This document shows, one piece after another, positions 1 to 10,362 of a stretch of DNA of 64,000 nt. The DNA comes from Candidatus Desulfovibrio gallistercoris. Its GTDB lineage: Bacteria; Desulfobacterota; Desulfovibrionia; Desulfovibrionales; Desulfovibrionaceae. Where the stretch lies: assembly GCA_019118745.1 (NCBI GenBank), contig DWYJ01000037.1:38489-102488 (forward strand). The letters are read 5' to 3'. Positions within the stretch are counted from its first letter, which is position 1. The number at the start of each line of letters is the position of its first letter. The notes beneath the pieces are model-generated. The model ran no database searches. It had not been told where the DNA came from and saw only the letters and a program-made list of their open reading frames with translations. Made by a program: the position numbers and the translations under genes.

Positions 1-1801
1 AGTTGTCGCCCACGTTCATCTGGTACTGACCGTTGACGCGGCCCGCAGCCACCAGGTCCGCATCCTGATACAGAGCGTCATTGATGGCCATGCTGGAGGC
101 GTCGGTGCCGGAGAAGAAGCCGTTGATGCCCAGCGCCGCCATGAGACCGCTGCTGTCCGCGCCCATGGCGAAGTTGACGTTGCTGTCGGGGTTGGCTTCG
201 ATGAGCAGCCTGCCGTCCTGGATGGTGGCGTTGAGCATGTTGTTGCCCGCCGCATCCGGGAAGGAACGGTTGATGGCGTCGCGCACGTCCTCGAGCGTGT
301 GCACCGAGGGATCGAAGTTCTGGACGCCGGGCGTGGCCGCGTCGAAATCCAGCATGCCGGAGGAAACGTGATCCCCGGTGGTCTTGTCGTAGAAGTGGAA
401 GTTGACGTTGCCCGCCTGGAGCCGGTCGCTGTAGGCGTGCATGGACTGCGGCGAACCCAGCGCCTGATTGATAGCCCCGATGGTCTGCGTGCCCTGCGCG
501 TAATCCAGCGGCTTCAGACCGACGCCCTGGCTGTGCAGGCGGTTCACTTCCCAGATGAGGGCTTCGGCCGTGGCGTTGACTTCGTCCAGATAGCGGTTGC
601 AGTTGTCGTCACGGATGTTGAAGTAGGACGCCAGCTTGCCGCCGGTCACGCGGTCGGTGTTCTCGGTGCCGTTGAGGTAGCGCTGCGGCGTGACGTTTTC
701 CGGACCGCGGGTGGGCTCGATCCAGTACAGGGCGCGCTTGGGCACGATGTCGAAGTTGTCGCCCGTATGGAAATTCTGCGTATCGGTGAAGGAGATGGTC
801 AGGTTCTTCACCTTGACCGGGTCCACCTTGCCGTCGCCGTCATTGTCCGTGATCTCGTAGCGCAGTTCCTGGCCGTTGTCGTCGCGCAGCCAAGTCTTGC
901 CGCCGTCCAGGGACACGCGGAACGACGGCGGCGGATTGTCGCCCACATTGCCGCCGTTGACGATCTCAACGGTGTACTCGAAACCGTCGGAGCCTTCGAA
1001 CTCGATCTCGCCCTGATAGGTGGATTCCGGACGCAGGCGGTTTTCGGCCTGCGGATCCAGCATCTCCAGTTCCCAGGACTCCTGCTTGTCCACCAGCGGC
1101 TGACCGGTGGTCAGCTGCACGCGGAAGTCGCCCTTGCCGTTGTCGATGGTCTCCACGTCCACGAGGGTCGCCAGTTCGCGCACCAGACGGTCACGCTCGT
1201 CATACAGGTTGTTGGGATTGCTGACCCCATCCACCGTATTGGCCGTGATCTGCTTGTTGACGTCGGCGATGGCCTTGGAGATCTCGTTGACGCGAGCGAC
1301 GGTCTCGTCGATGGACTTGTCCATGTCGCTCTGCAGCTGCTTGATGCTGTCCACCGTGGAGGAGAACATGTCCCCCATGGATTCGGCATAGGAAAGCAGA
1401 GCTTCGCGGTGGGCCGTGCTGTCGGGATACAGGGCCAGATCCTTCCAGGCATCGAAGAAAAGGCCGAGGGAGGAGTTCACGCCGGAACGGTTGGACTCGT
1501 TGAAGAGCCCTTCCAGCGAGGTCATGATGGTGTCCTGTTCGTTCCAGCGGGAGGACACGGTGGACTGCCGCACATAGGAGCGCTCGAGGAAAGCGTCATA
1601 GTAGCGCAGCACCTGCTGGGCGTTGACCCCCAGCCCCTGGGCGCCCGGCTTGGCCTGGATGGCGTAGGAATCGCGCTGGTCCACATACTGGCGCGAGTAA
1701 CCTTCGGTATCCGCATTGGCGATATTGTTGCCGGTAACGGATATCCACGCCTGCGAGGCGTTAAGGGCGGACTTCCCTATGTTCATCAAACCACTCAGCA
1801 T
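1..1801 (-). CDS. flgK: Flagellar hook-associated protein FlgK (C-terminus cut by window edge)
   Basis: Minus-strand frame from ATG at 1801 reads MLSGLMNIGKSALNASQAWISVTGNNIANADTEGYSRQYVDQRDSY..., the typical FlgK N-terminus; followed by flgN-like and preceded by flgJ/flgI. Confidence 0.93.
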   Translation of the reverse strand, partial: MLSGLMNIGKSALNASQAWISVTGNNIANADTEGYSRQYVDQRDSYAIQAKPGAQGLGVNAQQVLRYYDAFLERSYVRQSTVSSRWNEQDTIMTSLEGLFNESNRSGVNSSLGLFFDAWKDLALYPDSTAHREALLSYAESMGDMFSSTVDSIKQLQSDMDKSIDETVARVNEISKAIADVNKQITANTVDGVSNPNNLYDERDRLVRELATLVDVETIDNGKGDFRVQLTTGQPLVDKQESWELEMLDPQAENRLRPESTYQGEIEFEGSDGFEYTVEIVNGGNVGDNPPPSFRVSLDGGKTWLRDDNGQELRYEITDNDGDGKVDPVKVKNLTISFTDTQNFHTGDNFDIVPKRALYWIEPTRGPENVTPQRYLNGTENTDRVTGGKLASYFNIRDDNCNRYLDEVNATAEALIWEVNRLHSQGVGLKPLDYAQGTQTIGAINQALGSPQSMHAYSDRLQAGNVNFHFYDKTTGDHVSSGMLDFDAATPGVQNFDPSVHTLEDVRDAINRSFPDAAGNNMLNATIQDGRLLIEANPDSNVNFAMGADSSGLMAALGINGFFSGTDASSMAINDALYQDADLVAAGRVNGQYQMNVGDN

Positions 1802-1803
1802 AA

Positions 1804-2271
1804 TCACAGCCTCCCGGAAATAATGGCCGCATCAGGATGCGCCTTGTAGCACATGGTTCCCTGCGATCCGTAGATTTCGGCATCGGGGGGGGTGACCTGC
1901 TTGGTCAGATGACGGAGATTGCGCGTGCTCTGGTCGAGCAGCGCAAGCGAAAGCTGCGCATTGCGGGACGCCTGGCGCGCCGCACGCTGTTCCCCCCTGT
2001 CCACTTCGGCAAAAATATTCCTCAGCTCGTCAGCCTGTTCTTCCGGCAGGCTTTCGGCATACGCAAGCACGCGCTGCCCGGCAAGCGACCGGATCACGCA
2101 GCTTTTTTCCACTGCGATCTGACGAATAAGCTCCTGGAGAGAGAATTCCAGAGCGACCACGGTCTCCGTCTTGCGCTCCATAATGGAAAAATATTCCTCT
2201 TCCAGCAGCTCGAACAACAGTGACAACGCCTTTGCCTGACGTTGCAGAGATTGGCTAACGATCTGAAACAT
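1804..2271 (-). CDS. flgN: FlgN-like flagellar chaperone
   Basis: ORF 1804..2325 minus; helical protein MFQIVSQSLQRQAKALSLLFELLEEEYFSIMERKTE... directly upstream of flgK; likely start near 2271. Confidence 0.7.
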   Translation of the reverse strand: MFQIVSQSLQRQAKALSLLFELLEEEYFSIMERKTETVVALEFSLQELIRQIAVEKSCVIRSLAGQRVLAYAESLPEEQADELRNIFAEVDRGEQRAARQASRNAQLSLALLDQSTRNLRHLTKQVTPPDAEIYGSQGTMCYKAHPDAAIISGRL

Positions 2272-2388
2272 AAGCATATCCTTACATTTTTTGCAGGCTT
2301 CCGCCGCTAATGCGACCGGCGGCATTTTCTGCCGCCGGTGGAGCGTGCACTCTCAATAGTGCAAGAGATATGCCGTTGTGGACAGGAG

Positions 2389-3915
2389 CTACATGGGAAC
2401 GCCCGCTATGAGCGCTTCTTCGGCGCTCAGGCGGGACTTGCCGGCCTTCTGCGCCGGCTGGAGGACAGGCGTCTGCCCCATGCTCGCGTGGGGCGCGGTC
2501 AGCGGCGGGATGCCGGAAGCCGGCATCTGCTGCCCCTGCTGCGGCTGCGCCTGTGCCGTCGCCTGCGCGCCGCTCAGGGGCGCCACGGAAGCCTGACCGG
2601 CCTGGGGCTGACCCTGCATGGCATTCATGCTCTGCTGCTGCATCTGGGCCTGCAGGCGTGAGGCTTCCAGCTGGGCGGCCTGCGGCGTCTGGATCGTCTG
2701 CTGGGCTGCGACGCTGTTGCCCTGGGCGTGATAGGCCCGGATGCCCTGACCGGCCTTCTGGCCTCCGGCGTCCAGATTGATGGTACGGATGAGGTCCTGG
2801 TTGAGGCCCTGCCGCAGTTGCTGCGCCTGCTGGGGGATATTGGTCTGATAGCGGACGCGCACCACATCCGAGGCATTGGCCTGCTGGGCCGCGGGCTGGG
2901 CCTGCTGCGCCTGCTGCGCCGACGCGTTCATGGCCGCCGGCATGCCGGACGGCGTGAAGGGCGCGACCGGCTGCGCTATCTGGGCGGGCGTCAGCGGAGG
3001 CTGCATGGCCGCCTGCATGGCGGCGGGACTGCCCACCTGAGCAGCGGACTGCCCATAGGCGGCGGCAGCCGGCGAAGCCACGGCCCCCGCCTGCGCCACG
3101 CCGGCGGGCTGAGTGGCCTGCCAGGCGTTCTCCTCCTGCTGACGGCGGCGACGCGTGGCGGGACGCACGCCGTTGCCCAGCTTGTCGCCGGCCTGCCGCT
3201 GGGCCTGCTGGGCCATCTGCAGGCCCGAAAGCTGGTCGGACGTGCGCTGATGACGGCGCACCTCGATCTGCCGCTTTTCAGGCTGGGGCGCGGCGGGCGG
3301 CTGCAGAGCCGCCAGCTGCGGCGCGGCCTGCGGCTGGGCGGCGGCCGGGGCCGCGGACTGATCCACCACGCCGCTCACCGGCGCATAGCCTTCATAGATG
3401 GGGGACGCCTGCGGCGCTGCGGCGGAGGCCTCCGCCACGGCCACAGGCTGCTTGCCGGCCTCGGCCGGCGTGGCGGCAGCGGGCGTCACCAGCGGTGCGG
3501 CTTCGGCCACGAAGGCCGCGGAGCGTCCGCCCGCGCCGGCCGTGCCGCGGCTGGCCGACACGAGATTGCGCGAAAGCTGCTCATACATCATGTCCGCCAG
3601 ACCGATGCCGCCCACGCTGGCCATGGACTTGGCCAGTTCCTGATCGTACATGTCCTGCCACATCTTTTCGTCCCGGCTGTGCAGCAGGCCGTTCTGCGGC
3701 AGGGTGGCGCGCATCTGCTGCCACATCTTCTGGATGAAGATGGATTCGAAGCCCTCGCAGGCTTCGCGCAGCCGCTTTTCCTTCTGTTCAGGGGTGAGAC
3801 GGCTGGAGGAAGACTCGTTGAGACCGCGAACCCTGTTCTGCAATTCGAGCTGACGTCCCTGGCTCTGGCCGAGGGAAGCCTGCATCATGCTGGAATCCAG
3901 TGAAGAAGCGCCCAT
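2389..3915 (-). CDS. flgJ: FlgJ-type rod-binding protein with long Ala/Gln/Pro-rich C-terminal extension
   Basis: N-terminus has rod-binding signature (ACEGFESIFIQKMWQQMRATLPQNGLL...MYDQELAKSMASVGGIGLADMMYEQL); remainder low complexity. Confidence 0.8.
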   Translation of the reverse strand: MGASSLDSSMMQASLGQSQGRQLELQNRVRGLNESSSSRLTPEQKEKRLREACEGFESIFIQKMWQQMRATLPQNGLLHSRDEKMWQDMYDQELAKSMASVGGIGLADMMYEQLSRNLVSASRGTAGAGGRSAAFVAEAAPLVTPAAATPAEAGKQPVAVAEASAAAPQASPIYEGYAPVSGVVDQSAAPAAAQPQAAPQLAALQPPAAPQPEKRQIEVRRHQRTSDQLSGLQMAQQAQRQAGDKLGNGVRPATRRRRQQEENAWQATQPAGVAQAGAVASPAAAAYGQSAAQVGSPAAMQAAMQPPLTPAQIAQPVAPFTPSGMPAAMNASAQQAQQAQPAAQQANASDVVRVRYQTNIPQQAQQLRQGLNQDLIRTINLDAGGQKAGQGIRAYHAQGNSVAAQQTIQTPQAAQLEASRLQAQMQQQSMNAMQGQPQAGQASVAPLSGAQATAQAQPQQGQQMPASGIPPLTAPHASMGQTPVLQPAQKAGKSRLSAEEALIAGVPM

Positions 3916-3916
3916 G

Positions 3917-5023
3917 TTAGATCACCTCCAGGCTGGCATGCAGGGACCCCGAGGCCTGCAGCGTTCTCAGGATGGAAATAAGGTCGCGCGGCGTGGCCCC
4001 GATGGCGTTGAGCCCGTCCACCAGTTCCTGCAGGGTCGCGCCTTCCACCATCATCAGCCGCCGGTTCTCCACGCGCACGTTGATGTCCGTACCGGGCGTG
4101 ACCACCGTCTGGCCGGCGGAGAAGGGCCCTGGCTGTGAGACCTGCTCGCTCTCCTGCACCACGATCTGCAGGTTACCGTGCGCCACGGCCGCCTGGGAGA
4201 TGCGCACATCCCGCCCAAGCACCACGGTGCCCGTCTTTTCGTCCACAACGACCTTGGCCGGCACATCGGGCGACACTTCGAGGTTTTCCACCGAGGCCAT
4301 GAGCGGCACCAGATTGCTGCGGTACTGCGGCGGCACGTTGACCACCACGGAGCTGGCATCCTGCGCATTGGCGTAGGGACCGCCCATAGCTTCATTGAGG
4401 CGCTCGGCTATCTGCTGGGCCGTGGAAAAGTCGGCCATACGCATGTTGAGCGTCAGCTGATCCTGCTGATTGAATTCAAAGGGGATGGCCCGTTCCACGA
4501 TGGCCCCGCCGGGGATGGTGCCCACGGTGGGGATGTTCTGGGCCGCGCGGGCCGCCGCGCCGGTGATGGAGAAACCGCCCACGGTCAGCGGCCCCTGCGC
4601 CAGAGAATAGATCTTGCCGTCCACGCCCTTGAGTGCCGTCTGCAGCAGCACGCCGCCCAGCAAAGACGTGGCGTCCCCCACCGAGGACACGGTCACGTCC
4701 AGGCGCGTGCCCGGCTTGGCCGACACCGGCATGCGGGCCGTCACCATGACCGAGGCCACGTTCTTGACCTTGAGCGCATCGGCATCCACCCCCACGCCCA
4801 TGCGGTCCATCATGTTTTTCATGGAGCTCAGGGTGAAGACGGAGTTCTTTTTGTCGCCCGTCCCGGCCAGACCCACGACCAGGCCGTAGCCTATGAGCTG
4901 GTTGTCCCGGACGCCGGAAAAGGTGGCAATGTCCTTGATGCGCACGGCCTCCGCCCGCCCCGGCAGGGACAGGACGGCGAGGACCAGCAGGAACGACACA
5001 ATGCGGACCGGATTCAGATTCAT
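3917..5023 (-). CDS. flgI: Flagellar P-ring protein FlgI
   Basis: [35 protein letters not shown]... with signal peptide; start ATG 5023 (MNLNPVR), since the longer ORF start overlaps a sigma-54 promoter. Confidence 0.93.
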   Translation of the reverse strand: MNLNPVRIVSFLLVLAVLSLPGRAEAVRIKDIATFSGVRDNQLIGYGLVVGLAGTGDKKNSVFTLSSMKNMMDRMGVGVDADALKVKNVASVMVTARMPVSAKPGTRLDVTVSSVGDATSLLGGVLLQTALKGVDGKIYSLAQGPLTVGGFSITGAAARAAQNIPTVGTIPGGAIVERAIPFEFNQQDQLTLNMRMADFSTAQQIAERLNEAMGGPYANAQDASSVVVNVPPQYRSNLVPLMASVENLEVSPDVPAKVVVDEKTGTVVLGRDVRISQAAVAHGNLQIVVQESEQVSQPGPFSAGQTVVTPGTDINVRVENRRLMMVEGATLQELVDGLNAIGATPRDLISILRTLQASGSLHASLEVI

Positions 5024-5063
5024 TCGTGATTCTCCTCTGCCGACAACGCGGCAAAGGAGGATT

Positions 5064-5079
5064 TGCAAAAATCACGCCA
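5064..5079 (-). promoter_or_regulatory. Sigma-54 type -24/-12 promoter upstream of flgI
   Basis: Reverse complement reads TGGCGTGATTTTTGCA, matching TGGCRYG-N4-TTGCW with correct GG/GC spacing. Confidence 0.75.
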
Positions 5080-5172
5080 TAAATTAATATTAACTAATCA
5101 TTCAAGCATATTATGAAGAGAGGAGAATCCGCCCCACCAGGCCCGCGCCAGACATTTGGCGCTGTGCGGACA

Positions 5173-5212
5173 CAAAAAAGGGGAGCACGCCGCACGCGGC
5201 GTCCTCCCCGGA
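5173..5212 (-). terminator. Rho-independent terminator after flgM
   Basis: GGGGAGGACGCCGCGTGCGGCGTGCTCCCC followed by T-run on minus strand. Confidence 0.8.
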
Positions 5213-5234
5213 CAGAGCACAGGAAACGAAAGGA

Positions 5235-5543
5235 TCACAGAGTGAAGAGCGCGGGCTCCTCACGCAGCAGATTGGCGGCGATGAGGCGGCTGTCCGCCTT
5301 GTAGGTGCCGTTGGCCACCTGCATACGCAGGGCCTCCACCTTGTCCGCACGAACATCGGGCGCGTTCTGGGCCACCCGGTGCGCCTCGCTGAGCAGCATG
5401 GCGTCCTTCGACACGCTTATGGAATCCCCTTGTGCGGCATGCGTCGTGCCGACATGCTGACGCTCGCCGGTGTTCTCCAGACGGCCCTGTGCGTACACTT
5501 CCCGCACGGAACCAAGCAAACCGGACGCATATTGAATTTCCAT
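5235..5543 (-). CDS. flgM: Anti-sigma-28 factor FlgM
   Basis: 102 aa; C-terminal VDKVEALRMQVANGTYKADSRLIAANLLREEPAL motif typical of FlgM. Confidence 0.88.
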   Translation of the reverse strand: MEIQYASGLLGSVREVYAQGRLENTGERQHVGTTHAAQGDSISVSKDAMLLSEAHRVAQNAPDVRADKVEALRMQVANGTYKADSRLIAANLLREEPALFTL

Positions 5544-5564
5544 CTTGTCCTCCTGCCTGAAGAA

Positions 5565-6002
5565 TCAGGACCGAACAGGAGCGGGCTTGTCCAGCATGCT
5601 CCTGTCAATTTTTTCTCGTGTTATGCGCCACAACAGGCGACGTACGCGGGCCTGCAGCTCAGCCGAGAGCTTGCGTGCCCCCCTGTCGTCCTGCCGGACG
5701 AAACAGAGCCCCTCCCCCGGAGGATAGGTGAACCGTATGGTGAAGCCCACACGCTCGCTGAGCGCCCGGCGAATATCCTCCACCACGGGATTGTCGCTGC
5801 CGGTGAAGAGCAGGCTTTCATACACTTCCTGCGCGACCTTCTCCACATAGACGCCGCGCCGGGGGGTCGGATCGGGGTCCTGAGGAGCCTCGCCCGCCGC
5901 CAGCCGCATGCGTGTCCGCAGACGAGTCAGACGGCGCGCGGCAAGCAATTGCAGCTCGTAGCCCTGGACTCTCTGGCGCAAGCGAACGGCAGCGATATCA
6001 GA
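5565..6002 (-). CDS. Conserved hypothetical protein upstream of flgM
   Basis: ORF 5565..6017; basic, Arg-rich helical N-terminus; adjacent to flgM; exact start uncertain. Confidence 0.6.
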   Translation of the reverse strand, partial: SDIAAVRLRQRVQGYELQLLAARRLTRLRTRMRLAAGEAPQDPDPTPRRGVYVEKVAQEVYESLLFTGSDNPVVEDIRRALSERVGFTIRFTYPPGEGLCFVRQDDRGARKLSAELQARVRRLLWRITREKIDRSMLDKPAPVRS

Positions 6003-6074
6003 CATAAGACTCCCCATTCCCTTCTGGCTTTCTTTTCGACCGCGCGCGTGATTACTTTAGAGGCTTCCGAAATA

Positions 6075-7529
6075 TTAAGCAATCTCTCCTGAGCCCCCGC
6101 CATCCCGGCGGCTGCCGTTGCGGGCCAGAGTGCAGGTCACGGCAAGCAGGTTGAGCACGCCGAAAAGGATCATATCCGTCCGCATGGCCTGCAGGAACTG
6201 CGGCATATTGTCCGGCCCGACCGCTTCATGCCCCAGAAAGAAGCTGAGCGTCAGGGTGATGATGACCATGTTGCAGAGCATGCCCGCCGTACGCACCATG
6301 CCCACCAGCCCCGAAGCGCGGCCCACGTTCTGCTCGCCCGCGCTCTCCATGATGATGGCCGTATTGGACAGGGCAAAGAAGCTCACCCCCACGCCCAGCA
6401 GGGCCTGCGTGCCGAAAATGAGCAGGAGCGTGGAATCCAGCTCAAGAAAAGCCGCCAACAGCAGACCGCAACCGCAGAGCACTGTGCCCAGGGTGCAGAC
6501 ATGCCCGGCCTGCCAGCGGCTGCAGAGCCGTGCCGCCAGCGGGCTGGAAAGCGCCTGGACCAGGGCCTGCATGGCCAAGATGAGCCCGGTCTGCTGCACG
6601 CTCATGCCGCGCCCCATCTGCAGGAAGAGGCTGAAAAAGAAAAGCATGCCAAAAAAGGAACAGTAGTTGATGAAGGCCGCCACCAGCGAAAGCGTCGTCA
6701 CCCGGTTGTGGGCCAGCATGCGCACGTCCAGCAGGGGGAAGGCGGTGCGCAACTCCCGCAGACACAACAGGATGGCCAGCGCAGCCCATACCGCCAGCAT
6801 GGCCCCGCCCAGACCGGGATAATCGGCCAGCTCCGACGCGCCGATGGTCAGGGCGGCCATGCAACAGGCGTAGATGAGACAGCCCGCGGTGTCGAAATGC
6901 TCGCCCTTGGCGGGCCGCCATTCCATCCGCACGTGGAAGACCGTCAGCAGCATGGCCCCCAGGGCCGCCAGGCCCGTCAGCCAGAACAGCCACTGCCAGC
7001 CCAGCCAGCCGGCCACGCAGCCGGCCAGGGGCGGCCCGCAGGCGATGCCCGCGTATACGGCCGCGCTGCTGATGCCGAGGTAGCTTGCGCGCAGATCGGA
7101 CGGCGCGGCCGAGACGAGCAGGGCCAGACTGCACGAACTGATCAGGGCGCAGCCGGTCCCCTGCACGAGGCGCAGCACGATGAACAGCGTCATGTCGCTG
7201 ACGAAGCCGAGCACGATGCTCGTCAGGCTGAAGATCCCCATGCCGGCAAGGAAGACCCGGCGGCGGCCGAAGATGTCCCCCAGCGTGCCGCCGGCCAGCT
7301 GGAAGATGACCAGCCCCAGCGAGTAGACGGCCCCCACCAGGCTGAGCTCGCGCGCGCTGGCGCCGAGGCTCTCGCCAAGGGGCGGCAACACCGCATTGAC
7401 GCCGGCCATCATGAACGGCATGAAAAACTGGGCGGCGCACATGGCCACCAGAAGTGAGCGATGTTCCTTGAGAACCGGCACGTCCTCCCTCCCCCGCCGC
7501 CGTCGATCCGGCAGCGCCAGCCGCCGCAT
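6075..7529 (-). CDS. MFS transporter (drug/multidrug efflux type)
   Basis: Multiple TM segments and MFS motif GGTLGDIFGRRRVFLAG. Confidence 0.88.
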   Translation of the reverse strand: MRRLALPDRRRRGREDVPVLKEHRSLLVAMCAAQFFMPFMMAGVNAVLPPLGESLGASARELSLVGAVYSLGLVIFQLAGGTLGDIFGRRRVFLAGMGIFSLTSIVLGFVSDMTLFIVLRLVQGTGCALISSCSLALLVSAAPSDLRASYLGISSAAVYAGIACGPPLAGCVAGWLGWQWLFWLTGLAALGAMLLTVFHVRMEWRPAKGEHFDTAGCLIYACCMAALTIGASELADYPGLGGAMLAVWAALAILLCLRELRTAFPLLDVRMLAHNRVTTLSLVAAFINYCSFFGMLFFFSLFLQMGRGMSVQQTGLILAMQALVQALSSPLAARLCSRWQAGHVCTLGTVLCGCGLLLAAFLELDSTLLLIFGTQALLGVGVSFFALSNTAIIMESAGEQNVGRASGLVGMVRTAGMLCNMVIITLTLSFFLGHEAVGPDNMPQFLQAMRTDMILFGVLNLLAVTCTLARNGSRRDGGGSGEIA

Positions 7530-7546
7530 GGCCCAGCGTCAGCGCA

Positions 7547-8110
7547 TCATCGGTCCCCGCATGTCCCCGGCGCGATGCGTCCCTGTTCCTGCAGCCGGTC
7601 GCGTATCCATTCCGCACACTGCTGCGGCGTCCGTCCGGCGGCAGGACAATGCAGGCCGGCATAGCGCCTGTACAGGGCCTCGCGCTCTTCGAAAAGTCCC
7701 CGCAGGGTCTGCCCCGGCGCGATGGCCAGGCCCCGTTCGGGATTGCGGGCGATGCGCTCCTCGATGACCTCAAAGGGGACTTCCAGATGCACCACGGGCC
7801 CCTGCGCCGCCAGATGGCGCATGGCCGCCTCCCGGTAGATCACGCTGCCGCCGGTGGCGAGCACCGTCCGCGGCGCGCGCACGCTGCCCACCACGCAGGC
7901 CTCCAGATCGAGGAAAGCTTCCTTGGAGAGCTCGTCCGTCACGCCCTGCAGGCGGCTGGCATAGAGCGACTCCATAAGATAGTCGCTGTCCATGAACGCC
8001 CAGTCGAGCGATTGCGCAAGCGCCTGCCCGACCGTGGACTTTCCCGCTCCGGCCATGCCGATGATGCTGATACAGGGTTCGGGCGCTCCGCCGCAGGGTG
8101 CGCAGTGCAT
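7547..8110 (-). CDS. aroK: Shikimate kinase
   Basis: Walker A GMAGAGKSTVGQALAQSL, DSD motif, AGGSVIYREAAM. Confidence 0.82.
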   Translation of the reverse strand: MHCAPCGGAPEPCISIIGMAGAGKSTVGQALAQSLDWAFMDSDYLMESLYASRLQGVTDELSKEAFLDLEACVVGSVRAPRTVLATGGSVIYREAAMRHLAAQGPVVHLEVPFEVIEERIARNPERGLAIAPGQTLRGLFEEREALYRRYAGLHCPAAGRTPQQCAEWIRDRLQEQGRIAPGTCGDR

Positions 8111-8315
8111 AGCTTCTCCTTACTGCCGGGACCTCGCCGCGCAGGGCGGCATGACTGCCAGATTGGCCCAAGGCAAACGCCTCTGTCAAGGCGGATGCGC
8201 GGTCGTCCGTTTTTTCTCTTTTTTCCCATCTGCTGAAAATTCTTGCTTCTCTGCCGCTCCGGCACTAATGTTTTCCCCACGCCTTCCGATTGAAGAACTA
8301 GAGGAGTGACATTCC

Positions 8316-9161
8316 ATGCGCCATATATTTCTTCCGCTCGGCCTCACCTGCCTGCTCGGCATGGCGGCCCCGCTGACGGCAGGCGCCGCCAGCCTGTCAC
8401 AGGATTCCGGCTCCATCGACATCAACCAGCGTGTGCAGGACTGGAAAGATTACGGAGGGGCCCGCCTGTACTGGCTCTCCGTAGCGAGCCCGCGGCAGAT
8501 CCGCATGGGCGGCCTGCCCTTCGTGGACCCGGCTTCCCATCCCCTGCTCACTCCTGAGACGAAGGCTCCGGCACGCCGCAGCAGCGCACGGCGCAAGACG
8601 ACCCGGCGACAGAACACATCCGCCGTGCGTACCCAGAAAGCGCCCAAGGATGCCGGTTCCACCTCCCTGCGCAAACCTGCCGCCGCCAAGTCCGGCGGCA
8701 CGGTCAGCTCGGGCACCGTGCCCATCGAGCAGACCTCCCGTCGCAGGGGCGGGGGCATCGCCGTCACCACGGAAGTGCCGCGGCCCGTGGCGCCCGTTTC
8801 GGGCGGCCCCTGGGCTCCGGTGCCGGGCACGCCGCCGGTCTCTGGCCTCGGCATGTATGACGCCCAGCCCGTGCCCGCCATCATCCCCGCGGGTTCCCTG
8901 CCGCCCGGCGCGGCCACCAGTCCGGCCATGACGCCGCCCGTGCCTGCGGCTCCGGCCGCGGCGCAGCCTGCCGCTCCCGCCGTGGCCCCGGTCCCGGCCG
9001 GCCCCACGGACGTCTATAGTCCGCAGACGGTGCCGGGCACGCCCCTGCCGCCCCTGCCCGGTTCGGCGGCCGCGCAACCCATGCCCACCCTTCCGGGGGC
9101 ACAGGGCACGGCGGCCATGATGGGTGCGCAAAACGGCATGACCGCCCGCCGCGGCGGCTAG
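8316..9161 (+). CDS. Exported Pro/Ala-rich hypothetical protein
   Basis: Signal peptide MRHIFLPLGLTCLLGMAAPLTAGAA; RBS upstream; low-complexity P/A-rich C-terminal half. Confidence 0.65.
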   Translation: MRHIFLPLGLTCLLGMAAPLTAGAASLSQDSGSIDINQRVQDWKDYGGARLYWLSVASPRQIRMGGLPFVDPASHPLLTPETKAPARRSSARRKTTRRQNTSAVRTQKAPKDAGSTSLRKPAAAKSGGTVSSGTVPIEQTSRRRGGGIAVTTEVPRPVAPVSGGPWAPVPGTPPVSGLGMYDAQPVPAIIPAGSLPPGAATSPAMTPPVPAAPAAAQPAAPAVAPVPAGPTDVYSPQTVPGTPLPPLPGSAAAQPMPTLPGAQGTAAMMGAQNGMTARRGG

Positions 9162-9512
9162 CGCTTTTTGCATCAAGAAAGGCCGGGCGACGCCACAGCG
9201 CCGCCCGGTTTGGCGTGTGCGGGGAACCGCGTTTTTTCCGCGATGCGACTGGCCGCCCGACTTGGAACGCCCCATGTTTCCAACGAAAGATGCGCTCACC
9301 TGCGCGAGAGGACAAAGCGGCGCGTGACGCGCTGCCGCAGGGCTTGACGAATCCGGCCTTGCCATGTATGAACGATTTTTCGAATGTACTGCCTGCGGCC
9401 CGTTCCGGCAGGCACAATCTGCCGTGCGGACACTTTTCTGCCTGAATGCGCCTTTCTCGCGCCGGGTCGTCAGCCCCTTGTCCGCAGCCGCTTTACGAAA
9501 GGAGATCCGACC

Positions 9513-9647
9513 ATGAAAAGAACGTACCAGCCCAGCAAAATCCGTCGTGCCCGTACGCATGGTTTCCGTGCCCGCATGGCTACCGCCAGCGGCCGTGCCG
9601 TCCTGCGCCGTCGCCGCGCCAAGGGCCGCAAGCAGCTGAGCGCCTAG
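9513..9647 (+). CDS. rpmH: 50S ribosomal protein L34
   Basis: 44 aa [44 protein letters not shown] with RBS. Confidence 0.99.
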   Translation: MKRTYQPSKIRRARTHGFRARMATASGRAVLRRRRAKGRKQLSA

Positions 9648-9685
9648 ACCTGCGGCGGGGCAGGCCCTTGCCGTGCACGAATGCC

Positions 9686-10081
9686 ATGATGGCGTCGCAG
9701 CGACTGCCGAAAGAGGGGCGGGTCCGCAAACATGCGGATTACGCCCTCTGTTATGAGCAGGGGCGGCGTCATCACACCGGGAATTTCATCCTTTTCATAT
9801 TCCCACGCCCCGGCAGCGGAAAGATCCGTGTCGGGATGGCTGTTTCACGCAAGGTCGGCAATGCTGTGACACGCAATCGGCTCAAGCGCCTGCTGCGGGA
9901 GTTTTATCGCCTGCATCAGGCTCTTTTGCCGTATGATAGCGACATCGTGACCGTGGCCAAGAAGCACGCGGGGCAGTCCTGTCTCGATCTTGCCCTGGTG
10001 AGCGCCGAGCTGGAGCCCGTGCTCCGGCGGCAGCAGCGCCGCCAGCGGGAACAGCAGGAGACGCAGTCATGCCTTCCCTGA
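9686..10081 (+). CDS. rnpA: Ribonuclease P protein component
   Basis: [28 protein letters not shown]-type motif; position between rpmH and yidD. Confidence 0.95.
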   Translation: MMASQRLPKEGRVRKHADYALCYEQGRRHHTGNFILFIFPRPGSGKIRVGMAVSRKVGNAVTRNRLKRLLREFYRLHQALLPYDSDIVTVAKKHAGQSCLDLALVSAELEPVLRRQQRRQREQQETQSCLP

Positions 10082-10362
10082 GAAAGGCCGTGCGCCTTCT
10101 GGCCATTCTGCCCATACGTCTCTATCAGTTGGGCATTTCGCCTTTGCTGCCCCCCTCCTGTCGATTCGTCCCCACCTGTTCCGCCTACGCCATCGAGGCG
10201 ATCACCCGCCACGGCCTTTTGCGCGGCGGGTGGCTGACGCTGCGCCGTCTGGCGCGCTGTCACCCCTGGGGCGGTTCAGGGTATGACCCCGTCCCTCCCG
10301 TGCACCCGCAGCCTGCGGAACCTGTCCCTCACAGGAGTACCATCCCCGATGCAAGAAACTAG
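10069..10362 (+). CDS. yidD: Membrane protein insertion efficiency factor YidD
   Basis: [59 protein letters not shown]. Confidence 0.96.
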   Translation: MPSLRKAVRLLAILPIRLYQLGISPLLPPSCRFVPTCSAYAIEAITRHGLLRGGWLTLRRLARCHPWGGSGYDPVPPVHPQPAEPVPHRSTIPDARN

